From contig NC_072805.1 in assembly GCF_028583425.1 (NCBI RefSeq), positions 11,480,001-11,544,000 on the forward strand: a DNA stretch of 64,000 nt, in the 5' to 3' direction. Shown one piece after another: positions 19,583-31,369 of this stretch (position 1 is the first letter of the stretch; each line of letters opens with the position of its first letter). The DNA comes from Eublepharis macularius (lineage: Eukaryota; Chordata; Lepidosauria; Squamata; Eublepharidae). A program made the translations under genes and the position numbers. Under the pieces are notes generated by a model. The model saw nothing but the letters and a program-made list of their open reading frames with translations, searched no databases and was not told the DNA's origin.

Positions 19583-19968
19583 ATAATTGAACCTTTCTAT
19601 TAGTTAATACTCACTTATTTCCACTTCAAAACTTATTCATCGAGACAATGCCCATAATTCAGAACAGCACTTCCAGGTCTTATAAGGTTAAGCTCTACTG
19701 CCTCCTTGTGGATTTTACATATTCTTAAAGAAAACATGTCAAATCCAATTCTGCATTTAAACCCTTCGGTGTCATGGTTTTTAAATATCCAAAACATTTC
19801 CCTTTGAAGCAATTGATTTCCTGGACAGCCTCCCTCCCTATCTCTCACTACCTCCAAAACTGAAAATCTAATATCCCGTGCAGTATGTTGTGCCTGTAGA
19901 AAATGAGCTGTAAGAGGTGCTTCCATAACTCTCCTTATTTTTGACTGGTGTTCCTGAATATGTATCCT

Positions 19969-20210
19969 CAGGGCTTTTTTTCAGCTGGAATGTGGTGGAA
20001 CGGAGTTCCGGAACCTCTTGAAAATGGTCACATGGCTGGTGGCCCCGCCCCCTGATCTCCAGTCAGAGGGGAGTTTAGATTGCCCTCCGCGCTGCTCACA
20101 AACTCCCCTCTGTCTGGAGATCAGGGGGTGGGGCCACCAGCCATGTGACCATTTTCTCCGAAGGCAACCCACTGAGTTCCACCACCTCTTTTCCCAGAAA
20201 AAAAGCCCTG
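19969..20210. mobile_element. hAT-type MITE, copy A
   Basis: A 242-bp element with CAGGGCTTTTTTTC at the left and the complementary AAAAAAAGCCCTG at the right. It is flanked by 8-bp near-repeats (tgtatcct/catatcct, 6 of 8). The inside is a fold-back around 'ctgatctccag'. It inserted into the Penelope-like element. Copy B is at 24697-24933. Confidence 0.85.
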
Positions 20211-20862
20211 CATATCCTCACCGGTCGAGGTAATTTGTTACAAGGGCATTTAACTAAATAAACCTCCCCATGGGTATTGCAAGTCGAAAAGTTCTTAAAT
20301 TCCACTTTTCTCTCCAAGTGTTGAATAACTAATATCCTTCCCGGAATCACAAGGGAGCAAACACTGCAATTCCCACAGTTGAAGTGGCCAATTGGGCTGC
20401 CCCTAATGACTCCTCTTGATAGAATATCTGCTCTTACTAATATGTCTCTCAGATTTTTAGTTCTCTATCATGGGTTTCATCAGTGCAGCCAGGCAGATGA
20501 TGTACCAAATGCCAATGAGACCTAATTATATTGCTGATCTTGGATGCCCATGGGGTGAAGTTTATAGCCCAGTGTATCCTCTGTTCTTCTCCTGACTCTG
20601 TCATTTTTAATAGGTTACTTCTAGGGGTCTTATTTACCCGGGTGCATGCTCTGTGTATGGCAGTGCTGGAATATCCTCTCTGAGTGAAATTATCAACCAT
20701 TCTCTCTCTTTTCCTGGTGTAATCAGTCTCTTTTCTGGAGTTTCATTTAATCCTTAATAACTGACTGTATGGTATATTATTCTTTAACCGGGCTGGATGA
20801 TACGAGGTAAAGTGTAAGTATGAATTTTATTTTTTTTAATAGTATAAATTTTTATCTGTTTG

Positions 20863-21020
20863 ATGGTTGTTGTGGATTTTCCGGGCTGTATAGCTGTGGT
20901 CTAGGCATTGTAGTTCCTGACGTTTTGCCAGCAGCTGTGACTGGCATCTTCAGAGGTGTAGCACCAAAAGACAGAGATCTCTCAGTGTCACCTGTTTATG
21001 ATACTGTTTATGACACTCAG
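20863..21020. mobile_element. Short Penelope-type insert with 13-bp target duplication
   Basis: The 158-bp insert ('ggattttccgggctgtatag', 'ggcatcttcagaggtgtagc') resembles a dispersed reptilian sequence that I associate with Penelope-like termini. It is flanked by TTTTATCTGTTTG at 20850-20862 and 21021-21033, an exact 13-bp duplication, and lies inside the larger Penelope-like element. Confidence 0.65.
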
Positions 21021-22329
21021 TTTTATCTGTTTGTTTATGGTAAGGTCAAACAGCCAGTTTATTTTCAGTGTATTTATAAAATTACTACATCCAGAAAATT
21101 AATTTCCATGGGGTCAAAGGATCTAGTGAACTTGATATGGGAATCCAGGCAGTCTATCCAACTGGTAAATGCATCAATTAATTCCAGACTGGAAAAAATA
21201 AGGAAAATGTTGTCAATAGAATGCTGGTAATAAATGATCTCAGAATGATAAGGATTATTAGTTCTAGAGCACAATATACAGCACATTTCCATTGTGTTCA
21301 TGTAAAGGTTCGCAATTGTGGGGGCCGCTGGGCACCCCATTACAACTCCTCTTATCTGTAAATAATAATCAGAACGATAACGAAAAAAATTGTTTTCCAT
21401 AATCAAATCAGCTAAAGAAAGCATAAATGAAGTAGGAGGGGCTGGGTTTTCCCATTTTCTTAAAGCATCCTCAATGGCCAGTCTGGCCCCATCAAGGGGG
21501 ATGGAAGTATATAATGAGACCACATCAAAGGTGACCAGGAGAGATCCCTCAGGAATAGACAAAGTTTCTAGTTCTAAAATAAGTTGAGTGGTGTCCTTTA
21601 AGAAGGCTGCTGTCTTAAGGATCTCCGGTTGTAGCTGTTTATCTAGAAGTTAAGCCAAGGGCTCTAGCAACAAGTTCATGCCTGCTACTATGGGTCTACC
21701 TGGTGGTGGAAACTCGCCCTTATGGACCTTTGGTAAAATATAGAAAATAGGCATTTTAGGGTCCCTATTATATAAAGCCTTGTGCAGTGCAGGTGAAATA
21801 TCACCTGCAACCATGGCTTCATCCAATACAATTTTAATAAGATATGCCATTTACTTACTGGGATTCTCCTTGATCTGTCTACAACTGTTCTCGTCTTGTA
21901 ACTGTCTAAGTGGTTCCCTATCATAGTCCTCCGTGTTGAGGAGGACTATGCCTCCTCCTTTATTGGCTGGTTTTATGACTATATCTTTATCATTCGTTAA
22001 GTCCTGTAGCGCCTTCTGCTCTTTCTTAGTTAAATTGTGCCAGACTCTTATATTAGTCTTCTCAGCTGTTTCTATATCTCGCAAAACCACTCTCTCGAAG
22101 GTTTCTATACTAGAGTCTACAATTGTGGGGACAAACATAGATTTAGGTTTTATTAATGCTTTATTTTCAGTTGACAGTATTATCACCAAACATTTTTCTA
22201 AGTTTCAGCAAATGTATTAGCCTAAGAGGAACTATGGACAACTGTATGGTCCTTTGGAGCACTTTTGCAGTGGCCAAGGCCTCTGTTCCCCTAACAACAG
22301 CAATCCAAAGTTAAGATCCTTCAAAAGGA

Positions 22330-25300
22330 TCTGAAATGACCTAGATTTTGCAACTAGTTCCCTCTCCATGACCATACAAGGCCTCCTGGAATCCATCTCA
22401 GAGAGCCACTTAGCAGGTCAAGCTGAAAGCTGTTCCACCACAAAGACAGGCCATTTCCTAGCCAGCACTATGGCTGAAAAAGTGCTTGACGAGGTGCATT
22501 CAGCAGCATGGAAGATCAATTTAGACACTCTTCCCAAGAATGGAGGATGCGAGGAATACACGTGCCTGTTATCCTCCAGTGACCATGCATGTCTGGGCAT
22601 CCTTTGCAGTCATGACCTCTGCCGTACTGAGAGTCCCCTAGCGTCTGAGTTGGCAGAGAGCACTGCTTATGAGACTGAACAGATTATAATGGGCACATTG
22701 AAGGACTTGGCTGCTTCTGGCCAAACGTACCTCTTACCCATTGAATTGTGTGCAAGGATGAAGGCTCTTAGTGCGCGTCTGAAGCAGACTTATGCAGTCC
22801 TCTTTGGGACACCCCCTGAAAGATCCAGCTGATCGGTTCTTCTGAGATGAAGATGCTTCAGTAGAGAGAAGATATAGCCAGGAATGTCTTGAGCAGTGAC
22901 CAGACACAGATCAGTCAGGAAGGACTCCTAGAGAGTACAGAAACTTCCAGGCTCCTTCAGCTCTTTGAAGATATCTTCAATGGCTTGAGTACACAACCTA
23001 ACGAGGGTTTCTCTCCAACCAGAGCCAGTGGGGAAATGGAAAGAGGACTTCCTGGCCAGGTGTCAAAATCCATAGCAATAAAGCTGAGGAAACCACTTCC
23101 TCTCGTTAATCTCCCGGGAATGACCATGTACTCAGATGATGAAGAAGAGGACGAAGAACCAGCTGCATCTTCCTCCTCTAACACCAAGGAGCAGCCAGTC
23201 TGGGCCACAGTGGAACCTCAAGGCCAACTAAGGTCTGAGAACTCTGACACAGAATCCCAAGAGAGAAGAGGAGCCTGTTTTGCACAACTCCCAGAGGCGT
23301 TTCTGGAGAATGAAGATGGGGACCAAAACACTACCTTGGCTAAAGTCTTTAAAATGATGGAAGATGACTCTCAGCTCATTGAACTGGTAACTCTCACATG
23401 TAACTTTAAAGTTTATTTCTAAAACCAGATTGGAAGACCCTTTTCCAGCTCCTTCATCTCTGGTCCAGCAGAGCATCCATACACGGGGACGAGAGGAGCA
23501 GTCAACTGCCACAAGTCATGGTCAGTTCAGCAGCCAGGCTGCCATCTCGGATGTGAATATTAAGAATTTCACAAGTGAGCTGGTGAAAATGCTGTTTTTG
23601 AGTAAGTTGCATGTGCCATTCTACCTGATGCTCAAAGCACCAAAAGTAGGGAGCTGACTGTGCGCTCCATGGAGCCAGGAACATCCAACGGGGGGCCTCA
23701 GCCTACCATGGACAATCTAGCCCAAAGCAATCCACCTGGAAGCCACAGCCTTCCATTCAAGTCCACCCTGGCTAATGAGGTGGTACTATCTGCATTAGCA
23801 AAACTGGAAGCATTTGTAATACTGAATATAGAATCTCAATTCCATTCTGAGGTGTTGAACCCAAAACCTTCAACAAGTTCAGGGGTTTCTTCTAGCGTGG
23901 ACTAAGATGGCAAGGCACACAGCTTTTTGCCCTACTTTCTTGGATAGTAATTATAACTCCAACAAGGTCCCATCGTGTTTCTTGACTCTAGACGGATATA
24001 CTGACAAACTCGCCCAGGCAATCCTGAAGAGCATCAGACAGATGAAAGATAAAGAAATGGAGAAGATTACCTCTCCGCTATTCTTTTGTTTGAAAGCCAG
24101 TTTACTAATATGCTTTTAGACATTTTCAGTCCTCATGAACACTGGTCTGAAATGCAGCATCCCTTCAAAGAAGAATCATGTGTTTTAGAAAAGCTTCTTA
24201 GGAAAAATGTCGTTGATAGGAGAGATCTTAAAATCAGAGGCTATGATACCATGACAACTCTTCTCAATGAGATCTATGAAAAAACAAGGCTACATGTGGA
24301 AAATATCCCTTCTTCATCTTGCCAGGAGAAATGTCCAGGCTCTGGAACTGAATTCCAACTGCCCGAGGTTGCTACCATCCAAAGCCCCCTGTCCCAACCA
24401 GCCCTTGAGAAAAGCAATGAATTGCTTGTTGCCAATGATCGGATTAGGATAGCTCTTGAAGATCTGGGTTGTGCTCTTGCAGCGGCCCAGGGATCATTCT
24501 GTCAACAAATCCAGGCAGTCTTTCACAATGTTGTCCACAAGTCAGCTAAGCCTCTAGGACAGACAACTGGAAGCCCAGGCAGGGCACAGCTGAGGAGCCA
24601 CGTTTTAGACTGAAACAGGCAAACACCAGTTCTTCAGGAAATCTAACACTAAAGAGTCCCTCAATATAAAAATGAACGATTGGGCTGATCAACAACCAGG
24701 GCTTTTTTTCAGCTGGAACACGGGGGAATGGAGTTCCAGGACCTCTCAAAAATGGTCACATGGCTGGTGGCCCTGCCCCCTGATCTCCAGACAGAGGGGA
24801 GTTTAGATTGCAAGGGCAATCTCCACTCCCCTCTGTCTGGAGATCAGGAAGCGGAGCCACCAGCCATGTGATCATTTTCTCCGAGGGCAACCCAGTGAGT
24901 TCCACCACCTCTTTCCCCAGAAAAATAGCCCTGTCAACAACTGACAGCTTTCGAGGACTCTTCTCCTAAAGGCATAGCAGATCACCTAGTCCAAGACATT
25001 TTCCATCAGGCTGATAGCATTTCTCAGAGACAAATGGGATTCTGTGTGTTCAGTTGATGGAGGCTCACTTCCTGCTGATTGCTGCAGTTCTGGAGCTCAT
25101 CCAGACAGACATCGAAGAGGAGATGCTCACTTCCCAGCAAGTCATCCCATGTGAAGAATGTGCTGCTGCAAGTGACATGGTCAAGGAATCCTGCCTGATC
25201 TTAAAAAGGCCAAGAGATCTTCCAGCCGAGCACGAGGAGGACCTGCCAGAGGACACAGCTTCAAGCCTGCTTTCCACCAGAAGGGAGTCGCAGGAGAGCA

Positions 25301-25830
25301 TGCTGGCTGCTGCCCATGCTAGCTCTGCAGCGGAAACTCAGCAAGAGATGACTAAGATGCTGACAAATGCCGATTATGTCCTGATGTGTCAACCGTCAGG
25401 TGAAAATACTATTGCACATCAGGATTCCAAGACCCATAGTGAATCCAAAGATCATTGGCTGTCCAACGGTAGCATTCCTGCCTGCTACTGCTTTTAATAA
25501 TGACTGTTTATTTTATTGATTTATTCTGCTTTGCCTGGCAGGTTTGCTTTCCATTTTTTATTCTGCTTTTCATAGCTTGACGTTCATGTCTCAGATTCGG
25601 TGACTGATCTAGGCAGCTCCCCTTGAAACCAAAAAGATGCTACCAGGGGGATTTAATGGGGATGGAGGGGGGGGTAAGTGAAATACTCTGGAGTAGTCAG
25701 CATTCTCATTTGGTTCTTGCAGAGCCCAAGAAATCAAAGAAGAAGAAGAAATCAAATCCATCCTCCAGATGCTCTGTTGTTGCTGCTGCAGGCCCTAAGA
25801 AAAGGTATGTTGCTCTCTGCATGAGCTGAC
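22330..25830 (+). pseudogene. Decayed large coding tract, possibly fibrous-sheath (FSIP2-like) gene
   Basis: A run of plus-strand coding-like segments changes frame several times: 22368-22832, 22889-23422, 23430-23657, 23660-23905, 23907-24119, 24086-24613 and 25054-25497. Helical, acidic, repeat-like text such as TLANEVVLSALAKLEAFVIL, LDGYTDKLAQAILKSIRQMK, ESQFTNMLLDIFSPHEHW and VLEKLLRKNVVDRRDLK is reminiscent of giant sperm fibrous-sheath proteins such as FSIP2. This resemblance is from memory and uncertain. A hAT MITE interrupts it at 24697; across the insertion the reading (MNDWADQQ then LTAFEDSSPKGIADHLVQDI) continues in one frame. A Lys-rich exon-like segment with AG/GT borders lies at 25724-25804. 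Frameshifts and the MITE indicate a pseudogene. It could instead be exons separated by short introns. Confidence 0.45.
24697..24933. mobile_element. hAT-type MITE, copy B
   Basis: A 237-bp relative of copy A with CAGGGCTTTTTTTC and TAGCCCTG ends. It is flanked by a perfect 8-bp duplication TCAACAAC (24689-24696 and 24934-24941), the size diagnostic of hAT transposition. It inserted into the coding-like tract. Confidence 0.92.
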
Positions 25831-27220
25831 AAGCCTCCTTTCCTGTCAGGCTCTCTCACATGGTGCCAGGACAGCAACTACGCATCCTCTGGCCATTCAG
25901 CAGATAAGAAGTAATGGACAGACACACACCCCTCAGCCCACCATGGAGTCCTGTCAGGCACAGGGCCGTTGTCAGCACACTGGCCCACGATTCCTGCTTC
26001 TTGGCAGGCTCACTGTAGACTCTGACACGTTTACTAGGCTGTCCCCAAATTATTTCTGTCAGTTATTTCCCCTCTGCACAATGGCCTTAGGATGCAATGG
26101 GAAAGGAGGCAGAGATCCTACGCCTTGCAGAGATGCACACACCACACATGCCCCTGGGGAGACGCAATGCCTTGCAGAGGACATGCCTAGCCAAGCCAAC
26201 AAGATTGGAGGGCATGGCCCATGAGAGAGGCCAACTTGTCAGGCCAGAGAGGGAGAGGAGGAGGAGGGGGGGGCACCTGCCATTCTAAGACCCTCCTCTC
26301 TCCCCTTTAAGTCCACTAGGGTCCAGTTGGCCACTGGCAGAACGCAGGGGAGAAGAGAGGAGCTGACCCCACCCTTTCACAAAGTATTGTTGTGCTTTGG
26401 GTTGCAGTCATATGGTGCCTCCAGCAAGCAAGGTGGGTGCTTCTAGGCAGAACGTTGCTGCAAATGCCTGCTTGTGTCCTTGATTCAGTCTAGGGAGTCC
26501 TGCAGTTACTGCTGCAGGAGAAGGTTTTGCTCTGCTGAGGAATCGGGGGAGCAAGCAGCTCCTTGCTTGTGCCTCCGCTAACACATGACACCATCATGGT
26601 GCAAGGAATGGAAACTCTGCCACCTGCACAGCGGCATTCTTGGCTTATGCTACACGGAAGTGGAACCCGTCATTCAATGGAACATGGTACATCTGGTTTG
26701 TTGAAGATTTGTATGGTCGTGTAGATTTGAGTCGTTAATACAGCCTTTGAAAAAGCATAGCGAAACAGGTGGAGCTGGCAGTCTGTTGGGCGGAACCAAC
26801 ACTGCCAGCGTTCCCTGCAAGGCAAGAGACATTTGTTATACTGGCATCATAAAGCATAGAGAGGCAATTACTTACCTGTGCCCGCTGGGACCCTACGGTG
26901 GATTAATTCTTCTGGACCTGCAAAGGAGAAGACATAATCGGACTTGAATTGACAGACTCGTGTGGAATGTATTTAACAGTACTGTTAGGAAAACGAGAGT
27001 GTATTGATTGGATTATTTATTGGATGTTATTATCTGCTTATGACTATTTATTATATTGTATGTACTGTTGCACTTCTGTCACTTATGATTACAAAGTTTG
27101 ATGGTTATTGACTGTGACTGTGAATCACATTCCCCGGGAGGGTGACAACCTCATTTTGGTTGTGCAGGAGATCTGTGTGACAGAAGGTCACCTCAACCAG
27201 AAAGAAGCAGCCAGGACTAT
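25831..27220. other. No recognisable gene
   Basis: Mixed non-coding sequence with a G-rich patch at about 26250-26275. The stretch 26735-27090 ('gaaaaagcatagcgaaacag') resembles termini I associate with Penelope-like elements, but too weakly to call. Confidence 0.4.
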
Positions 27221-27229
27221 TACTTCCTG

Positions 27230-27420
27230 CTAGGGGTGTGCAGTTTGGTTCAGAATTTGGATTAGAATACCAAATTGATTCAGTAAAATCCGGATATTCC
27301 AAATCAAAGGCCAGGTCTTCCGAATTTTTACCAATTTTTTTTTTTAAAAAATGGTAAAATTCAGCCATGGTTTTCTATGGGAAAATCACTCTGAAAGATA
27401 TCTGGTGGGCTGGGTTTTTT
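27230..27420. repeat. Dispersed repeat starting 'taggggtgtgca'
   Basis: The start 'taggggtgtgcagtttgg' is followed by A/T-rich 'attcc/gaatt' sequence and 'tgggctgggttttt'. A second member starts at 62783 ('taggggtgcgca') and also reaches 'ggctgggtttttc'. Superfamily unknown. Confidence 0.5.
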
Positions 27421-27659
27421 TTTCATTTTTCAACCAAACTTCACCAAATTTGGCAAGAACCTACTCCTGATTGTCCTCTAAAGAACCGTCACATTTCATG
27501 AAAATAGGATACTGGGGACTATTTTTAAAGGGCCTCAAAGAAGATGTCCCCACCCATTCTCCTTATTCCATACTAGCAACAAAACCTGTTGTGGGGGGGG
27601 AGTACAACGGGCTCTAGGAAACTGACTTGGCTGCAGTCTGCTGAAGGCTGAATCAGCCC

Positions 27660-28075
27660 CAAATGGGCCCGATTAGGGAAGTAGGGCTGCCACGGAGCCC
27701 AGCAGTGCCGCTGGGGGTGGGGGGCACAACAGGACCTGGAGCATTCCTACGCTACGCAGACACCCAATTTGGCCCCAATTTGGGCAGCTACAGAGCCCAG
27801 GAGCACTGCCGGGGGAAAGGTAGAAAGGGCCCTGGTGTGCTCCTGTGCTATGCAGCCACCTGATACAGCCCCAATTTGGGCAGCTGTGGGCTGGAAGTAT
27901 GGAGAGAAGTGGAATGGACAGTGGAGTGCTACTGAGCTCCACAGCTGCCTGATCTGGATGGCTGCAGGCCAGGAGTATGGGGAGAGGTGGAATGGGCGGT
28001 GGAGTGCTCCCGTGCTCCACAGCTGCCCCATCCAGCCCCAATCTGGGCAGCTGTGGGCTAGGAGCATAGGGGGGA
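27660..28075. repeat. Imperfect minisatellite, about 80-95-bp unit
   Basis: Four or more diverged units share 'gggcagctgtgggct', 'aggagtatggggagaggtgg' and 'gtgctccacagctgcc', with starts near 27783, 27878, 27959 and 28047. The periodic frames on both strands are by-products. Confidence 0.7.
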
Positions 28076-28089
28076 AATATTGGGCACTG

Positions 28090-28700
28090 GTAGTTGGAAT
28101 GTTAAAAATTGCCCTTGAACCCCTGAAATGTTGTTGACTGATACTTTTTTGATTCCAAGAAAATTCCTGGTTATTGTTTTAAACATTATCACTGCTAAAC
28201 ATATACACTTTGCAAAGTTTAGGAAACAAAACTCTTTTCCTGATTTGTCTCTGTGCGGGGGGAAATTAAACAATTGTATTTGTGGAATAAGTTAACTATT
28301 ACGCAGAATGGTAAAGATTCTAAAGCCTTTAAAACTTTGTGGGACTCAGTAATCCATTATTTAGATGTAGCTTTCTGACTTATTTTTTCTTTTAATTGTT
28401 TGGTGTTTAGTTTGGAATTGAAATCAAAACATTTTAAAAAATTATTACATTTCTTAGGACTGTCTTTGTTACTGTATTATACTGTATTGTAATTGCTGTC
28501 TTTATTACTGCAGGGTGCCAGGCCAAGGCACTGGGGGGGCCTAGACTCTTGGTAGGCACACGCGGGACCAGGGGATGCAACCTCTGGCAGTTCTCTGATT
28601 TGAGGCCTGGAGAACCCTCCAGAGGGCAGTGCACAATGAAGGAGGAGCCAGAGACAACCCCTCACCAAGGCCACACATCACAATGTGCATGTGCAGCCAG
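28090..28700. other. No gene; possible old L1 tail
   Basis: At 28280-28375 the plus strand reads LWNKLTITQNGKDSKAFKTL then LWDSVIHYLD, resembling an L1 ORF2 C-terminus. The rest is unrecognised. Confidence 0.3.
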
Positions 28701-28702
28701 GA

Positions 28703-29925
28703 TTCATAGAATCATAGAATCATAGAGTTGGAAGGGGCCATACAGACCATCTAGTCCAACCCCCTGCCCAGTGCAGGATCAGCCTAAAGCATCTCTGACA
28801 AGTATTCCTCCAGCCTCTTCTTGAAAACTGCCAGTGAAGGGGAGCTCCCTAGGCAGCTGATTCCACTTTTGAACTACTCTGACGGTGAAAAGGTATTTCC
28901 TAATATCCAGCCAGTACCTTTGTGCTTGTAATTTAAGCCCATTGCTTCGCGTCCTACCCGCTGCTGCCAACTGGAACAGCTCCTTGCCCTCCTCCAAATG
29001 ACAGCCTTTCAAATACTTAAAGAGAGCAATCATGTCCCCCCTCAACCTCCTCTTCTCCAAACTAAACATTCCCAAGGCCCTCAGCCTTTCCTCATAGGGC
29101 TTAGTCTCCAGACCCCTGATCATCCTCGTTGCTCTCCTCTGACCCTCTCGATTTTGTCCACATCCTTTTTGAAGTGAGGCCTCCAGAATTGCACACAGTA
29201 TTCCAGGTGCAGCCTGACCAAGGCAGTATCGAGAGGGGCTATGACCTCCTGCGATTTCGATGCAATGGCCCTTTTGATACAACCCAAGACTGAGTTTGCC
29301 TTTTTTGCCACTGCATCACACTGACTGCTCCTATTTAGTTTACAGTCCACTCTTACCCCAGGATCTCTTTGGCATACTCTACTACTCAGAAGTGTATCCC
29401 CCATCCATTATTTGTGCTTCACATTTTTGTGGCCCCAATGTAATACTGTGCACTTATCTATGTTGAATTGCATCCTGTTCTCAACCGCCCACTTCTCCAG
29501 AGTATTCAGGTCTTGTTGAATTTTAATTCTATCTTCTTGGGTGTTTGCTACTCCTCCCAATTTGGTATCATCAGCAAATTTAATGAGCAGCCCTTCCACT
29601 CCTTCATCCAGATCATTGATAAAAATATTGAAAAGTACCGGGCCCAAAACCGAGCCCTGCGGCACTCCACTGGACACCTCCCTCCAATCTGATGAAACGC
29701 CGTTGACCACCACTCTTTGAGTGCGGTCCTCCAACCAGTTCCCTATCCACCGAACTGTCCTATAGTCCACTCCACAGTCTTCCAGTTTGCCCATCAGAAT
29801 GTCATGGGGGACCTTATCAAAAGCTTTACTGAAATCCAGATAAATCACGTCAACAGAGTTCCCCCGATCCAGTAAGCTGGTCAGTCAATCAAAGAAGGAA
29901 ACCAGGTTGGTCTGGCAAGATTCCT
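28703..29925 (-). mobile_element. CR1 LINE, 5'-truncated
   Basis: Minus-strand translation gives SVDVIYLDFSKAFDKVPHDI, VVVNGVSSDWREVSSGVPQG, LIKFADDTKLGG (catalytic FADD), NRMQFNIDKCTVLHWG, then QCDAVAKKANSVLGCIKR, LEYCVQFWRPHFKKDVDKIE and EERLRALGMFSLEKRRLRGD, the classic CR1 reverse transcriptase and C-terminus. The 3' end is the CR1-type 'gattctatgattctatgaat' (reverse of 28703-28725). A few frame breaks are present; moderate age. Confidence 0.93.
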
Positions 29926-29929
29926 GGGG

Positions 29930-30990
29930 TTCTGCCGGCCATCATCAGAGATTCTGCAAGAAATCCGCCAAGCAGTCTACATTTGTGCAACAATAAACAA
30001 ACCCAGATATCACCGTGAAAGTAAACCTTATATTGACTTTGGATGTGAACTCGATTTTGATGCTTAAGTAAACTTTATTTTGATTTGATATTTTGATATT
30101 TCAAAAAAATAGGTAATGCAAAAAAGAGGAAAAATTCTTCACATTTTTCATACAATGTAAGCTGACACACAGGTATATAGCAGATCTTCACAAATAAATT
30201 CTCTTGATAATAATTTAGCAGTAAGTGAATTGTGTTCCTCATTATCAACTTTTGTGGTTGGTAAACATTTTCATATGTAAGGGTTCCTTGCAATTTGAAA
30301 AATTAATTTAGGGGCTCCTCAATGAAAAGTAGATCAGAAAATACTGTGCTGGAGTAATATAATTTGGTGAAACTCCTGTTTCACTTTGTTGCTAATACCA
30401 ATTTCATTATCCAACTTGTCCCTCCCCTTACCCCAATGCTTCAAGTGGGTTGTCTGATTTTTGTTTAAAAGCTTTACATGTCCTTTCTTACTTGGGAGTT
30501 TTCTGCATGTTCAATTTTCCCTGATTCAGATTCCATTCTGCTCCTTTCGATTTCTTATGTTCCACACATGAAAAAGAAACAAGAGAGGCACAATCGAACT
30601 TACCCTGGCTTCCCCCCAAGTTTTTTCCCTGCACACTACAATGTGACTTTTTTAAAAAGCTGGTATTAAACTGGCAGAAATGCTTACAGAACTCTTTCTC
30701 CAGTATGGCTTATTTCCCACCCCCCTTTCCTTTCCCTGGGTGCTAATTGGTTAATCATCGGCGGGAAACCACTCGTACTATCCTCTACTTTCCGCACCCC
30801 TCCACTGCCTTTTTTTGAAAAATGGAAATAAGGGTTGTAAGTCTGGGATGCTTAATCACGTAGCAAATAGGCACGTATTTTCAGTATTTTCAGTATGGCT
30901 GTCTTCAAATGGCTGAATTCAAATTGGGAATTTGGTGATGATGCCAACTGTACACATGGAAACACTGCTGTTTAAAGAACGTATGGGAAA
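29930..30990. other. No recognisable gene
   Basis: AT-rich non-coding sequence. No repeat family or conserved frame is recognised. Confidence 0.45.
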
Positions 30991-31369
30991 GCCAGCCAGC
31001 CAACCCCCTTCTTTATTTTTTTTATAAATGGGGACAGTTGTAATGTATTAATGTTTCTTCATTCGAACAGTTTACGTACTGATGGCAGTACACATAAAAC
31101 TCTCCAGTCACTTTATATTGGACTTTTAATGTAAGGGTGTTGCGTGAAATGGCAAGCTGGCGGTGAAGGCAGACCACATGATGCAACTTGGCCAATGAGG
31201 TTGCTGTTAGCATGGGTGGCAAAGAGGAGCCATTTGCTGTTGAGCCACACACTTACTGAGGACTCTTGCAAGGTGGCGGCTCAAAAGCCTCTTGACGGCC
31301 AAGGCATTTCACGGCACGAGCAGGAGACTGGATGTCCTGGATCTATGGGGTGAGGAAAAGGCGCAGGAG

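Larger units (their letters stand above)
19620..22230 (-). mobile_element. Penelope-like retroelement
   Basis: The minus strand carries NLTKKEQKALQDLTND, IVIKPANKGGGIVLL, MPIFYILPKVHKG, PPGRPIVAGMNLLLEP, LVTFDVVSLYTSIP, LQIRGVVMGCPAAPTIANLYM and a degraded catalytic box, the order of a Penelope-type reverse transcriptase. Further 3' come RGVI, GNCSVC and CNTHGEVYLVKCPC, resembling the GIY-YIG endonuclease module, and a C-terminal HFLQAQHTARDIRFSVLEVV / LLQREMFWIF. A hAT MITE (19969-20210) and a short insert (20863-21020) interrupt it. Several frame breaks are present, so it is inactive. Confidence 0.82.

Noticed and set aside
27673-28137. Open frames of about 120 codons in the minisatellite
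   Set aside because: Repeat-unit translation (QIGAVSG/WAAVGWKY-like) with no family and on both strands.
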